Shown here piece after piece: positions 41,001 to 56,000 of a stretch of 64,000 nucleotides of DNA. The translations under genes and the position numbers were made by a program. A model generated the notes under the pieces. The model made no database searches. It had not been told where the DNA came from and saw only the letters and a program-made list of their open reading frames with translations. The number at the start of each line of letters is the position of its first letter. The stretch's first letter is position 1. The stretch is from Membranipora membranacea (Eukaryota; Bryozoa; Gymnolaemata; Cheilostomatida; Membraniporidae), in assembly GCA_914767715.1 (NCBI GenBank), contig OU612066.1:26324283-26388282 (forward strand), read 5' to 3'.

Positions 41001-44000
41001 ACTTGTGGCTTTCCAGTAGGCTACGCCTGAGGTCATCGGCTGTTTGTATTGTTCTAGAAGTAGCTTGGGCTCTTTCTGGCTCTGATTTGGGCTCCGAAGG
41101 AGTGTAATTTACCATCCACTCTTTGTACTCTCCTTCATAACAAAACAATTGTCACAATTTAATTGTGTCATTGTAAACAAGTAGCTAGTAGCTCATACAA
41201 AGGGTAATATGACCTGTTGAACTGTTGAATCCGATTCTACATATGAAAACCTCTTTTTTTTTGTCACTCAAAATACATTATGTAAAACTACCCGAATAAC
41301 AATCTCTTTTTTCAATTGCTCGAAAGATTAAATGAGACTAATGGCAAACTAAATTGCCTGTGGTCAACTAGCAAAACAAAAATAATATTGTCAACTGTTC
41401 CGGATGGAAATAAATACGCCATGTATACCAAAAATTTTGGAATCTCCAAGTTCATTGATTGCTAACACTGTGATCTCCTCAGAACACTCCAAATCATCCA
41501 TTAGCTCATAGGCAGTGTCTTGCTGGGCAGGAGTCAACTTGTCCATTTCCTCAGCAAGCATGTCTATTTCTTCAGTCTCCAGGGACTGTTCCTGGTAATC
41601 TTTAAGAATTGCCAGGATCCTTTCTGGGGTTTCAGTGTGTATCATTGCCAGCAGAGGTAAGGTCTTTTAAAAGAGACACACGGATGGTGCTTTCAATGAT
41701 TTTCATAATATGTAATGCACATGAGATGCTTTGCAGCTTTTGGCTCCTGTTTAGAGTGTTTGCTGATGTAGGGTCAAACAATAATGTGAATGTTATGCGA
41801 ATGCTGTCACTCTGAAACCCACAAGCTGTGCTACAAACAAGTGGCTGCACTTTGCAGACAACCATCACTAGCTAATCTTGTTACCTCTATGACTAATACG
41901 GCATACAAACCTTTGCACAGGCTGTGATATTTTCTTATCAAGAACTACAGATCAATACACATGATAGATGTCATCTCGAAAAATTAATAACACAAGATCA
42001 AGGTCCCATATTTACCTGATTCAGGTGGTGTGCCTCTTCTGTGTCATTATATCTTCCCAACTCCTTTCTAAGAACAACCAACTGCTCGGTTGTGAAGAAA
42101 TTTAGAGTGGGGTTCGCACTACAGTTTAAAAACATAATTAATAAGAATATATGTCATTATTGTAATGAGTAAAGGAAACAACTTGTAGTTTTAGATTCAT
42201 TAATAAAATCCTTACCATCTCAGATCAGCCATTTTTTTCATCCACTCAGCAATGCACTGATTGAAGAAGCGATATAGGTCCCTGCAATGTCCATCCGAAG
42301 AACTGTATTCCATTGGTTTGGCTATGATGTATTTGTCTATTGATTGAAGCTTGAGCTCCACACTGACTTCCTCAGGGTTACAGTGAATCTTTATCAGCAG
42401 GTCATCAAACTGTATACAGCCTTCACGTCTTATCTCTAAATAAGCTCGAGCAAGGTTCTCAATATCATCTCTCATCTACAGATCATAACAAAGAACTTTG
42501 ACCTTAATATTTGGTTCTGAAAATTATCGTGGCAGGTTTAAACTCTTGGTGACATTCTAAACAAAAATATGCAGAATTTGTTAGTTGTTTTAGCAGATAC
42601 CCTGAGTCTATCTTTCAAAAAATGTAAAACATGAAAATCCTTACTGCATCAAATTTTTGGATGATATCCTTGTTTTCCTTTTGTTTCTCTCCAGCCACCA
42701 ATGTCAGTCTGCTTTGAAGGTCCTTCAGGTCAGTGTGCTTGTAGCTTTTGGATATCCTTGCTCCGGTCTTCACTTCCAAGGCTTTCCCATCTACCTTCCT
42801 TTCCTCAAGCTCACAGGTTAGGCGAATAACATCATCGAATGTCTACAAAAATGGTAAATTTGCCTTTACACCACTCTAGAGCTTCAGAGTTAACTGTAAT
42901 ATTTTGTGAGGTAATGTATATATATGCAGTTAAAAGTCAGTTGCAAGAAATGAAAATTATATTTCTTTTTTTATGATAAAGGTTTAAATTTGTTACTTAC
43001 TAATATTGATAAAGAAAGTACCTTGAATGCGACGCTGTTTGTAGAGTTAAAATTTATATTTCCAACTTCATACACGCCTGTTTGATTAATAGCAGTAGCC
43101 TGCGCCATGGAGGCAATCTCTACACTACCAAAGTGACTCTTCACTTTCTTCAACCAATCCAATTCAAGAGCAGATCTAGTCTACAAAATGTATAATGTCA
43201 GCCTATTCAAAGGATGTTAGCAAGGCCACATTGCAATGTACAATGACACTTCCTGCACTTAGTTGCAGTATCATTGCTTGCATTGCTCAAATTTCATGAA
43301 TACTCATTGCAAGCATCGCATACACAAGGCTATACTTCCAAATATAGAATTATTCATTGACTATATTGGCTATATTTTAGATAACCAATAAAACCATAAT
43401 ATAAGACCAGACTCAATGCTCTGATCAGACAAACGTTTCACTAGAACAGCTTGTTAAAGTTAAACTTTGAATATGTCATTAAGGCATCGCATCAAACAGA
43501 ACCCACTGGTTTGCTCACACCCTTTGAGTTTTTATTTACTGTATCCATTGTATGCTATGTTTTGTTTTCAAGCTAACTGGATCAGAGCTTTCGGTAAGGT
43601 TGAAAGCTATCAATCCTATTAAAAAGTTTGGTTCAATTGGATTTCATCAGGTCACTCACTAGAAAAGTTGAAACGCCTTATAAAGTTAGATTTTGATACT
43701 TACTAGATTTTCAGGTAGCTCCTTGTTTTTCTCCATGCTCGCCCAAATTCTCTTGCATTTCTCGATGAACTGATCAAAGTTGAGTTTTGTCTCATCAAAC
43801 TCATACAGTAAAGGTGTGTAACCGGTGAGGGCATTTCTCAGATATCTGATCTTCTGAACATCGAGGTCATCTTCTCCCAGAGTTGTGTTAGCCAGATCCA
43901 CAAAGTTACTGATATCCTTTTCTGTAGAAAGTAGAACCAAAAGTTGCTATGTCATTATGGCGGCCCATAGTCACATCTCGAGATGAGACAACTCAAGTTG

Positions 44001-47000
44001 TTGGCAGTCAACTTGAGATGTTAATGGTATAATTTGAGTTCAGATTTTTATCTCGAGTTGAGGGCAGTTTCATGCATGTAAACTAAATTTACACATAATT
44101 GGAAAACTTGATAGCACCGCTTGACAATTTATACTATTGAATCGTAAATATCATAGAAGGGCAAACCAACTGAAAGTCAATTCCTCCTGGATGATTCACT
44201 AAACATATCATGTAATTCGTACTTCAATTTACCAAAATGAGCACAGCTGACCATTGAATATCTCATAGGCATGACACTTACTTGGTACTTCCTTTCGCAC
44301 CCACTCTATAAGCTCTGGACATTGGGTGAAGGCTTTCAAACATTGAATTTGTGGTTGTGTGATTTCTTTCAGAGAGGAAGCACTTCTGACTATTACAGGA
44401 CTGATAGCCTTGATTTCCAAGTCATCTGTGGCCTGTCAGAAATGTCAAAAATGGGATTAAGGCAGTAAGATACCCTGGTGACAGGTCTATTGAATGAATT
44501 TAGCGAAGCCTTCAGGAAAATTTTGCATTCAGCCTGCACAAGTTTGCAATTTGTTAATTTGCAAATCAAAGCCTCAAAGATTTTCTGCCTGATGTCATAA
44601 TGATCACCACCTGCATGCTACTCTTATTCAATTTTCCATTTAATATCATTCTTACCGATTCCTGGATTTGTTCCATGTCAGTAAAATCTCCCTGAAGATT
44701 GAAAAGGTCTTTCAAATCAAGCATGACTTTAGCTCCTTGACGATATTCCTGCAGATTTATACAGATTTCAGCCTGTTCTTGTCTCCGCAGACATGTTTGC
44801 TGGTCTTGGATCATGTGTTGAAACTCTTGCAACAATGACTGCTTTACCCCACCAAATGAGCTGTCTTTGAGGTCGTGCAGCTGTACAATAGTGATTGTTC
44901 CTTGGAGATAAAAAAAAACTTTGGATGAAATATAGTACAAGAGGTTCTCTCATATATTGAGGAGTAAACAACGTGTCTAAGGACAGTAAGGACAAAAGAG
45001 TAATAAATATGTTTATAATTTGGGTCAGCTTAGCATGAGTTAAAAACTTCACAAACTAAGAAAGAACCCAGCGTCTGCTCTTTGAGACAGTATTTGTAAG
45101 GATGCAGGAATCGTCATTTTAAAAGCTGACTGCCTTCATACTATGAAAGTACACCCTACCTTCCGCTAAAGTTCTGGTAATTTCCTCATATGCTGCCACG
45201 GACTTTTTGTGAATCCCAGCAACTGCAGCCAGCTCTTTCTCATCAACATTCACTATTTCCCTGTCAAACAGCTGTTTGAAGAGACGCCGTCTGATGAGTC
45301 TAAGAAACTCAGGAAGTATTCCTCTGATTTGAGGTGGAATCAATGGCCCGATCACTTCCTTGGTCTTATGGTGAACCAGCCCCTGTAGCTGCAAAGTATC
45401 TAGGTCTCGTCCAATCCATGAATCGATAATGTCTCTGTCTAAAAAACAATAATTTTTCTAGTGAAATCAAAGTAATAATGCCAATAGACAGTTTTCTGAG
45501 CTCTGATTTAGGCCTCAATCCGAAGTTGTCCTCTCTCCAGTTTGGTACTTTTAACCCACTCCGCATAGAAAAAACGTGCTGAAAAGAGGGTTATGTTGAA
45601 AACTGCTTATAATAGGAAAAAAATTACTTCTTGATTCAGAATCATGCGGCGTGGGTTAAAAGTACCAAACTGGGGAGAGGACAACTCCAAATTGAGGCAT
45701 GAATAAGAGCTCAGAAAACTGTCTATTGAATGTAGCAGGGGCGTATATTCTAAAAAATTTTACTCACTGACTTTTTAGAGATGAGCATAATGATCGGGCA
45801 CAGCCCGATTTACACGCCGTAGGCGTGGCGGGGAGGGTGTGGGAGGGGCGCTTAAGCGCCCTCCCACACGGAAATTTTTGCATATCGGTAGCAAAATAGT
45901 GCAAGCAGAGAGGTATTTCAATAGCTCACTGAGCTGTTGGGTACTTTCAGAAAACAACTCAATAGCAGTAGAAGATTACGGTAAAACTGCTCCAGTTATA
46001 AAGCATTAATTTGAAAAAAACTGACCTCAATGGGATTCGAACCCACAACAATCTTATTATTAGTGATTATTAGGCAGACGCTCTACACACTGAGCTATTC
46101 AGCCACTCACGGATTTCCGCGGGCCGTGAGTGCTAATATACGCCACTGGAATGTAGTCATTGGAGAGTATCAACATCTATAATTGTGTTGGAGGAATCAG
46201 GAAGGTAAGCAGTAGTTATTACAAATGAAATATACCAAAAACTCTGATGGGCTGTTCATGGATAATAAAATCAATTTGAAGCTGTGTCGAATTTGGAAGA
46301 CATCATAAATTGTTGAAAGGCCAAACTTAGACTCCACTAGAATTGATATAGATCATTATGATGCTTTTTTTGTAACATTCTCATGTTAACTAGTACTTCC
46401 CCATTCAGATTTTTTACCTTGTATGATAACCCTGTATCTGAATTGGCTCAACAGCGTGTTTGTGTCATCAACAAACTTCCTGTAGATTTCCAACTCCTCT
46501 GTTCTCTCCCTGAATAGTTTCTCTACTCCATTTCTGCTATACTTTTTTGATATCTGACAAAGATCTAACACAGCAGGTTGTTGTTCCTGCAAGTATTTCA
46601 GCACTCCAACAGTAACTTCACCATTCTCCAGCTCCAAAAATATAGTTTCAATAGCATTCACAGTCTGTTCTAGTCTATCCAAGTTTTGTTCCTGTACCAT
46701 TTTCCTCTGCTTTTCGTTGAGATTCTCTACAAATAAATTCCTAATAGTTGAGAGGGTCAAACTGGTAGCTCAGCTAGTATAGCCTGTGTGCCCGAGCTGG
46801 TCTTATAGCAAGCAGAGTTGTAGCTACCGAGTTTATCAACTATACCGACCCCATAGTTAAAGTATCAAGCTAAGAACATAGCTGTAAAATTTGTTAATCA
46901 ATTGTAAAAGTTAGCTCCCCTTCCATACTGCAGACAAATATTGAATATAATACAGTGGCAGACAGTAATACAATTAAATGATAGTCGATGGTCAAAATGT

Positions 47001-50000
47001 TTCAACTAATTTCTGTGATTGCCCATCGTTAGGGACATAAAGCCCATCAAAACAGCAATGATCGCCTGCAGAAAATGCTTCAAGCAGATGGACCCCCTTA
47101 CTGCACAGAATCTAGATAATTGGCACAGGAACTGTTTAATTTGTTATTGCAGACAGGGCTTTACTTTGAAAAGTTAAACAGCATCGAACAACTTACGGAA
47201 GAACTGCCAGATAAAAAGGAAGTTGTCCCACTTGATGATGTTTTCGATAATTCCAAGTGGGCTCTGTTCTTTCATGTCCTTTACCCATGCTCTGGAGAAG
47301 GCCGTGTCTAGCAACTTTCCTATCTTTGGTGGCAGGTTGTTATCTTTTATTTTCGACAAGTCACTCTGTACAAGGAATATAAAGGAGTAAATACATGGAC
47401 ATAATTAAGATCTTTTTGCATATCCTATGGCGATATTCTTCATCACATTTTCCTAAAACATCATTTGAATCATCACCAATACAGCAGGGAATAGAGGGGC
47501 ATACAGGGAAACAGCATTAACATATAAGTGAAAAACCTAATCATCACGTACTGAGTTTTTGAGAAGATTCTCAGCGACATTGAGAGCAGCATCAGCTACA
47601 GCTTGGTCCATTACAGGTATTGGGAAGTCATTCTCCACATACAGGTTCACAACTATCATCGGAGAATGACCTGATACCTGGAAAATCAGACATAATAGAA
47701 GTCTATGAAAACGTCTTTGAATTAATAATTAGGATCTCAGACAAGATATATTAGGAAGCTTTTCAACTTTCAACAGATGATTTAATCGTCCCAATTGTTT
47801 ATCTGATTAAGTGGTTAGTTTGTTTATCAGTAATGTGAAAAGAAATACTGATACAAACCGAAACCAATCGTTTCTTGAAGCCAGCTTCACACAAAACTCG
47901 CCACATCTTTGCTGTTCCTGCATCTCTTAATCCTTTTGTGCAGTCAAATATCGCCAGCCAGTGCTAATAATTTAGAAACAAGTTACATTTACATGTGACA
48001 ATACTATCATGAGTATATAATAGGAAATATCTGATTATAAAAGTTGGCAAGGGATGCAATGGGAACTGCTCAATAAACATGATAAAGCCTAAAATTTACC
48101 TTCATTTCATCCTCCCCGAGACATTTTCTCCCAGTTATCTCTGATGTCATCAGACCTTCATGATTATTAGCAAACTGTGTGAGGTATTTTTCAAGGCCAT
48201 CTAGATTTAGATCTATTGATTTGGCATGAATGAAGTCTAGTATGAGCAAGTTGAGGTTGATTGCCTCATAAGCCCACATTGGTGCTTTGCTTCGTTTCTT
48301 TGGGAATGATTTCCGCATTATCTCCTGTATTAAAGCGACAGTCTTCCCATCGACACAGAGGGTCCTGTAATAATTGACATGAAGGGTGAGAGGGTAGAGA
48401 ACAGAATGAGCTTGAGACAATTATCTGGATATTTTTATCCAAATAAAAAACATTGGAATCAGTTCGCCATAAAGCATGTTCATCTGCCACAGGCCCTGAA
48501 CCACATTAAGTATTTGCAACTGCAGGGGATTGCCACAAAAGGTAAGGATTGCAGCCCATAGCAGGTTAATCGAAACCCATCATCTCTTGTACCTTGTCCT
48601 GCAGTAGTTGTCGGGTGCTCAGCATCGTAAAGGATTCAATATTGTACTCAGATATAGGCCATTGAAATGTCATGTTTGTCAAGGTTTTCAATCTCACCAA
48701 ATTTCCACATGTAGTTTGCGCCTTCAGACTTGGATTTGGTCTTCTAACCCGGTCTCTTTTGTCACCAAATCATACTGAGAAATTCTTTTGGTAAAATTAT
48801 ATTCTGTTTCACTGGAATGATCAGTTATCAACGGCATGCTTTATGGAGTTGCCTCAGGCATTTTACCAGGGTGGTTATTGTTAAGTTAGAAATATTTACT
48901 GCCTATATGCGAATTGCTAGCAAATACTTCTGTCTTAACTTTTGAGAAATTTTTTTTTACCTCATTTTCATGTAGACCTTCAGTCTAATTTTTCTTTTCA
49001 ATTTATTTCTATATTGTACCACATTTTTTACAATCACTTTTTTACTCCAGGGAATCAAGCTTTCTTATATATATGGAGGAAAAATAAAGCCTATCCTATC
49101 CTAATATAAACAGTACACATCTCTAAGCTCTGCGGGTGTGGGTGTGATGATATTACAGGGTGGACATTCAAAGGGTCAGAAAGTAGAACAATATATCTAA
49201 CAGTGCAGACTTTTCACCTTTTGCCATGAATATAACAACAAAATCTCAGAATGAATCCAAACTGGGAGAAAAATTAAAATAGGGCAGGTGCTGTACATAG
49301 CTTGGTGAGGTTGCGGTGGTTGCCGCTGGCATAGGAGGGGGAATTTTGCTGTTTGCTCTCTGCAACCGAGCCTGAATCAAGTCTAAACATTAAGAAGACA
49401 CCAACAGAGAATAACATTATATATTCCAAAGTAAATCACATCATTTTTCCATAGGATAAAGCTGTGGCTATACAGAGCGATGTTATCACAGGCCGATGGC
49501 GTGTCTAGACATGCTCAGCCGATCTCACACTGCTATACAGGCCTATGAGTTAGTACACGATGGTCTAGTGAGTCATAGTGGGGTCATAAATCAGGTGCCT
49601 AGATTGACCAATGAACTCCCTCAGTTCAATCGATTGACCAATGATATTTAATGGGCGTGTTAACAAATGACCGGATATAGATGTCATATTAAATCCGGGT
49701 CTTTGTCACTTTGAATCTTCACCAAATAAAATTTCAGTCTTCTGTAAAATTGATTTTCCTATGCTATACTATGGATGTCATGTCAGGACAGCTTCCATTT
49801 CCAACTGATACAGCTATTACCTTCCATATTTTCACTACAGCACCACTCCTATCTTTGTAGTTATGGTCTTTTTTACAACAGATATTATCAACTCCTCCAT
49901 TTTTGATAGCCTGTCACGATTTGATAGATGACGTGTTTAACCGCGTAATTATTGAAGCAAGCAATCAACAACCAATCAGCATAGAGGATCGTCCAGATCA

Positions 50001-53000
50001 CTCGGGCAAAAGGCCAACAAGTTCGATGTCCATTTAACACGAGTAATCACTCGTGCAGATCCACCGATTAACCACTCGTGACCCCAAATCGATGTAAAAA
50101 TCGTCTCGTGTAGCTACAGCTTAAGGGGAACTTGTAGATAGGCTACAGCTTGGCCAGGTGCGACTGTAACAGAGGCCTATTCATAGCTAGGCATATTCCT
50201 TTCAATAACAGTACAATTTGGGTCTGGTTTGCCTTCCTATTGTTCAACTTGAATAAACTGAACCATACACTATATAGTAATTTAATAAAGCCACGCCAGT
50301 CATCCGGACCATGAAGTTGGCAGCCACGGATTTCTTCACAGATGGACACAGCAGGACTACCAGCCCTAAAAAGCTGACAGACCTGGGATGCAGGAAAATC
50401 ACCATCGGAAACAATATGAGGAGGAGGATAAATCATCTACATATTGGAACACTAAACTGCAGAGGAATGAAGGGTAGAGGTGGAGAGACCAAGCGGCACC
50501 ACATAGCAGACGATATGCCCACATACCAACTGGATGTACTCACCCTACAGGAGACCCATATTGGAGGAGACGGACCGGAAGAGATAACAACGATGGATGG
50601 AAAAATCAAATATAATATGATATACCACTCATCAGCAGGACAAAATGGAAACCACGCAGGCACAGCCATAGTGGTGAGAAAGGGTACCAATGTGATCTTC
50701 AGACCGCTCAATGACAGAATTTGCCTTATGAAGGTGAAAGCCAGCCACAACTTTGCCATCACAGTGATCAACGCCTACGCACCAACACTGCCAGTCAGTG
50801 AAAAGTGTCCAAGTGTAAGACCAGAATTCTATGATGAGCTAGAGACTATAACAAGGTCAGTAAGCAGAAGAGACACCTTAGTGATTGCTGGGGACTTTAA
50901 TGCTAAGACCTGAAGAACATGGATGGAGTACCCTGGAACTATCGGTAGATACGGAAAAGGAGAAGCCAATAGTAATGGAGTGGAACTGCTTGAGTTTTGC
51001 GACCGGCAGAATCTCATTCTTACTAACACACTATTCAGACACAAGATGACCCACAGAACAACATGGGAAAGTCCAGCAAGCTACTCTGATAAAGAAAGGA
51101 GAAACCCATACAGAAACATGATCGACTACATCATCATCTGGAGAACAGATCGAAGATTAGTCGAAAATGCAAGATCTCACAATGGATTGAAGACCTACAC
51201 AGACTATAATAGACTGGTTAGAGCAAGGTTCGATCTTGAGAGACTGCACATAACTAGAAAGAAGATAGCACAGAAGATCAACTTGGCTAATCTAAATGAC
51301 CCAACAATAAGAAGCAAGTACCAAACAAATATAGAGATGAGGATAATGGACTCAGAAGATAACTGGAACGAAGATAGACACATGAATGCAGAGGAGAGAT
51401 GGAACATCATAGTGAATGCCAGCCACAAAGCAGCGGAGCAAGAGCTAGGCAAGACAACAGTACATAAGGATCACAACCCAGTAGAACAAGAACTCTCAGA
51501 CAAGTAGAAAGAGCTAGGTATGGAGATAAACATATCTAAGGACGAAGAGAAAAGGAGAACACTCAAACGGAAAAGAAATAGTCTGATGACGGAACTACAT
51601 GAAGAGCTAGGTAAAGCTAAACATAGAAAGATAGAGAGGCAGATAAGAGAAATTGAGGAAGCGAAAGATGATAAACTTCCGTCTGGTCGATACAGAGCAA
51701 TCAAAGCGAGGGTAAACATACGAACTGACTGTTTCCGATCCCTCTGTGTGCGGAAGTTAAATAGTATACTTTTTTAGCCAACTAGTGATAATTCTTACTG
51801 TTTATTTATTTTTTTTCAATTTTTAAAACCAACCAGACCAAAGCTTTTTAATGTTTACACCATAACTTTATTGCTCAGCGAAAACAAAATATTTCTCAAA
51901 CATGAGACTGTAATAAACGATGAATGAATGAATGAATGAAAGCAGTTAAAAGTATCCAACGGATGAAAAAGAAAGAGCCGCTAGTTTTGAACTGTGAAGA
52001 CGGAATCACCACCGACCCAGAGAAACAGGCAGAAATAGTGACAGACTTCTTTAGAGATATGTTTCAATCCATGAATACACAAAAGATTGAGGAAATACCA
52101 CCATCAAAAATGCGAGAAGAATTCACGGAGACAGAGGTAAAGAATGCCATTAAAAGCCTGAAAAATAACCGAAGCCCAGGTATCGATAATATCAAAGCTG
52201 TACACCTCAAATGCAGCCCAGACCTGGTGTGTGAAAAAATAGCTGAACTCCTAAATCACATAGCAGATACCGGAGACTTCCCTAAAGAACTGAACTCTGG
52301 CATACTCATTCTACTACAGAAGCCAGGCAAGAAGAAAGGACCGGCCGCCAACTTGTGACCAGTAATACTGCTATCGATGCTAAGAAAAATTCTTGCTGTA
52401 TGCTTGATAAGAAGGATAGGAGACTGAATAGATAGGGAGATACCAAAGAGTCAAGCAGCATACAGGACAGGAAGAGGCACAACGGAGCAGCTACTTACGA
52501 TCAAACTGCTGGCGGAGAAATCAGCTACGACACCAAATTACCAAACTACAATACTCCTAATGGGCATGAGCAAGGCATTCGATAGAGTAGAGAGAAACAC
52601 AATACTTCAAGATCTGAAGAAAATATTGGAGGTAGACGAACTACACCTAGTAAAGATACTCATCAAAGATGTCAAGCTGGCTGTCAAAATAGACAACCAA
52701 ATCGGAGATGAGTTCAAAACAAACATAGGAGTACCGCAAGGTGACTGCCTATCCCCAATACTTTTTACTCTCTACTTAGCTAAAGCCATGGACCAGGAAA
52801 GGAATGATGACGACAAACAGGAAAATCACAAAGAACTAGCACCACACATGAGAGATCATTGCTACAGCAAACAAGTAAGAACAGGATCGATCATACCACT
52901 ACAGTATGCAGATGATATATGCTGGGTTGGGACAAACTGTGAACACAGCATCAGCAACGTGAAAACAGAGATCAAACACAGCTTGCTCAAAAGAAACCTT

Positions 53001-56000
53001 TTAATAAATGAAGAAAAAACAGAAGAATATAATGTCAGAAAAGATGGAGAACAAGCATGGAGGAAGTGCAAACATCTAGGTACGATGCTTGGTACGAGTG
53101 AAGACATTATCGGAAGGAAGATACTAGCTAACAACACGCAGAAGAAAATACACCACATATCAACTGACAGAAGACTAAACACAGACATCAAAACCAGAGC
53201 TTTCAATGCATATATATCCAGCGTATTTCTCTATAACAGTGAAACATGGACGCTGACCAAAGGAATGGCTGATTCAATAGATAGCTACCATCGGAGAGCC
53301 ATGAGAAACGCGCTGACTGTGAGATGGCCTGAGAAGATGACTTCTGCGAGGGTGTATGAGATAACTGGAGCAAAGCCGTGGAGTGAAACAATAGCTCAGA
53401 GACGTCTGCGACTAATGGGACATGTCATGGGACTGCCAGAAGATACCCGCATCCGCCAAGCCCTAGATGAGTATGAACGACCCTTAAAAATGTCCAGAAG
53501 AGCACATGGGGCAAAAACATAAAAAATGATCTATGCAAAATTAATGTTGACAGGAAGGTACTGACTGAGGTTACACGGGACAGGAACAAGTGGAGATCTC
53601 TTATTGGCTCAATGTATGCTGGCTGAAAGACGGAAGTCTACCAGACGAAACCGTTCCAGATGATGACGCCAGTTTCACAAATAACAAAGGAATAATTGGC
53701 CGTACTACGGCTGAAGAAGAACATGCTGGTTAGCCTATCTAGGGCATCTGGCGGATCTAACCTAGCTAACCTATGCCACTGGCCGTACTAAAAGTGCCCC
53801 AATCCTCAACCTGGTTAACTCAAATGCTCATTGACTAGATATGATGATGTGGGGCCACAATGCCAGCACAAAGGCTGGAAAAGCGACTTATTCATAGCGG
53901 AAGTAGGCTGCCGTTGTTTGGCAGCTAGGCGAGCTACCAAATTACTAAAATTTTGTCAGTCAAGTAGAGAGTTCAAACAAAATACATAGTGCATGAGACA
54001 GTAAATGCATCTGCATGGAATAGACGAAAAACATTTAGAGGAAGCAAAAAGCGATGTAATACTATAGCTTGTAAGCTAGGGGATTCAACTAAGCGTAACA
54101 ACAATGCAGGCAAGCAGAGTATGGACTAAGGATTATGCCTTTAATCTCATGCATCTCAAATTAAAGGTAAAATACTCACAATCCTTCTGTGTGATAGGTC
54201 TTATCAACCTGACCTCGGATTGATGATATGATTTTACCTTTCGCCTGCAACAAAACAAATGAATTACTGCTACCGTAAAACCTCACTGACCAGACTTACT
54301 AGTGAATTGCTGTGTAATCAAAAATAATTTGTTTCACATATAGAAGTGACCACACGTAAAGACATAAACTCTGCAATCAATCTTTACAATCGCAAGCCAC
54401 TATTTATGCATTTATGGCCAAAAAAATAGGAAAACATGGTTCAGATGTAAGCCGCGTCTACATACATGTATCATTTTAACAGTCTCCTTCATTTATGATT
54501 CTGGTGACTTTATCACAAGGTTTCGCAGTATATATCAGCTATGCTATCTATGCTATGCTAACAGACTATTAGAGACAGCGAACAAAAAGCAATTTTGGAG
54601 CAAGAAGTAACAGGGGGGTTACTGTTACTCCTTGTTTGGAGCTTGAGATCCTCTATTTAAACAACACCTGGAATCCGTCGCCAACCTACTAACATTTATT
54701 GATGATGGAATGCCACTATCACTGGCCCGGCAAAGTTTGAGAACCTAGCGACTCAAATTTTTTGAGACAGTAATGACTAAGCAACTGAAGGTAAGTTGGA
54801 TGTAAATCTGAAATTCTATTATCAAATAGGAACTCTCAAGATTTGAACAGCAAACTGACCTGTTGATCTTTGGCATGTTGCAGTAGGTACACAACAAAAG
54901 CAAGCAAGGCATTCAGCGGAAACTTGAGAGAAAGTTCTGAAGTCATGTTCTTCATCATGGACAAGAACTGGGATTCATCAAGTAAGACCAGGAATGTGTA
55001 CGAGAGCACCTTGTCTATACAGAAGAAAGGGCTCAGCCATTGAAGCCACAGTTCCCACATTTTCCTGCAGAATAAATCAGCAAATGATGAAAATTCTTAA
55101 ATTTCAGGAAAGATTTTATAAGCCTGTGTGTATTCTAACAAGGGAGGTGCTTTTAATACTTTGTGTCCTATCATTGATGTCAAACTGAGTGACAAAAGTG
55201 ACAACATTTGATTCTTACGGATCAGAGTTTTTCTCATCCTCTTGCATCTCATAAAAAGGATGAGTTATCTGGTCTAGTCCCCACCAGGAGTCCTGATTGT
55301 GATCTCCCTGACGAGAGATTGTTATGGGAGAAAGGCAGCGGAGTAAGGGAATAAGACGTAACCATATGCTGCTTGAGACTAGAGTTTTATCACTCATCAC
55401 TGTGCAGATACTGACAGACAAACGCCTAAAATGAAACAAAGGAGTTGACTTCTTGCTCATATACACCCTCTAATTTATTCAATTTGCACAATCCACAGCA
55501 ACGATAACAGTCTGAGAAGTTGAGTCAAACACAAAAGTTTCTTTGTCAAAGCACAATGATAGTTGTGAATTTATTTCCTGAATGAAATAAAGAAGAATCG
55601 ACCATGCTGTAAAATCATACTACTCACTCTTTGAAGGCTTTGTCACCCCCTAGGATCTCTTCAAACTTTTTGAAGAAATCCGTTGAATGCTGAGCTACAA
55701 CCTCAGCCATGTTATCCATGGTGACTTCTATCAGCTGCATGTATTTATGTGACTGGCTAGTGAGTAGGTTTGCATTGTGATATGATATAAGTGATATATC
55801 AAATAACCCAATAATGGAGGCAAAGCACATAGCAGGACATAGATCAGAGCTCATTGTGTTGGTCATGTGATCTAGAATGCTGCCCACGTAATCAGACAGC
55901 AGCTAAAACAAGAATCAGTACAGGTTTGTGGTCGTTGTAAAAATAGTTACATCTGATATGGAAACTGAGCAGTGCAACAAAACTGTTTCTATATCCATTA

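Larger units (their letters stand above)
33080..48650 (-). other. RNF213: RNF213 stalk and first AAA-unit exons
   Basis: A run of helical, poorly conserved exons links the N-arm to the AAA core. The clearest lie at about 48593-48650, 48100-48364, 47.17-47.36, 46.43-46.77, 45.16-45.43, 44.66-44.90, 43.70-43.92, 42.22-42.47, 41.43-41.64, 37.62-37.79, 37121-37299, 35.49-35.70, 34.19-34.33, 33.64-33.77 and 33.08-33.27 kb. The last ones lead directly into the AAA3 P-loop and contain [11 protein letters not shown], typical of RNF213. Coordinates given in kb are approximate, and other short exons lie between them. Confidence 0.6.

Noticed and set aside
43970-44070. Clustered CTCGAG and CAACTCAAGTTG motifs
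   Set aside because: Short palindromes only, with no defined element or copies elsewhere in the window.
52862-53206. Minus-strand open frame over the LINE
   Set aside because: It is the shadow of the reverse transcriptase frame on the other strand.
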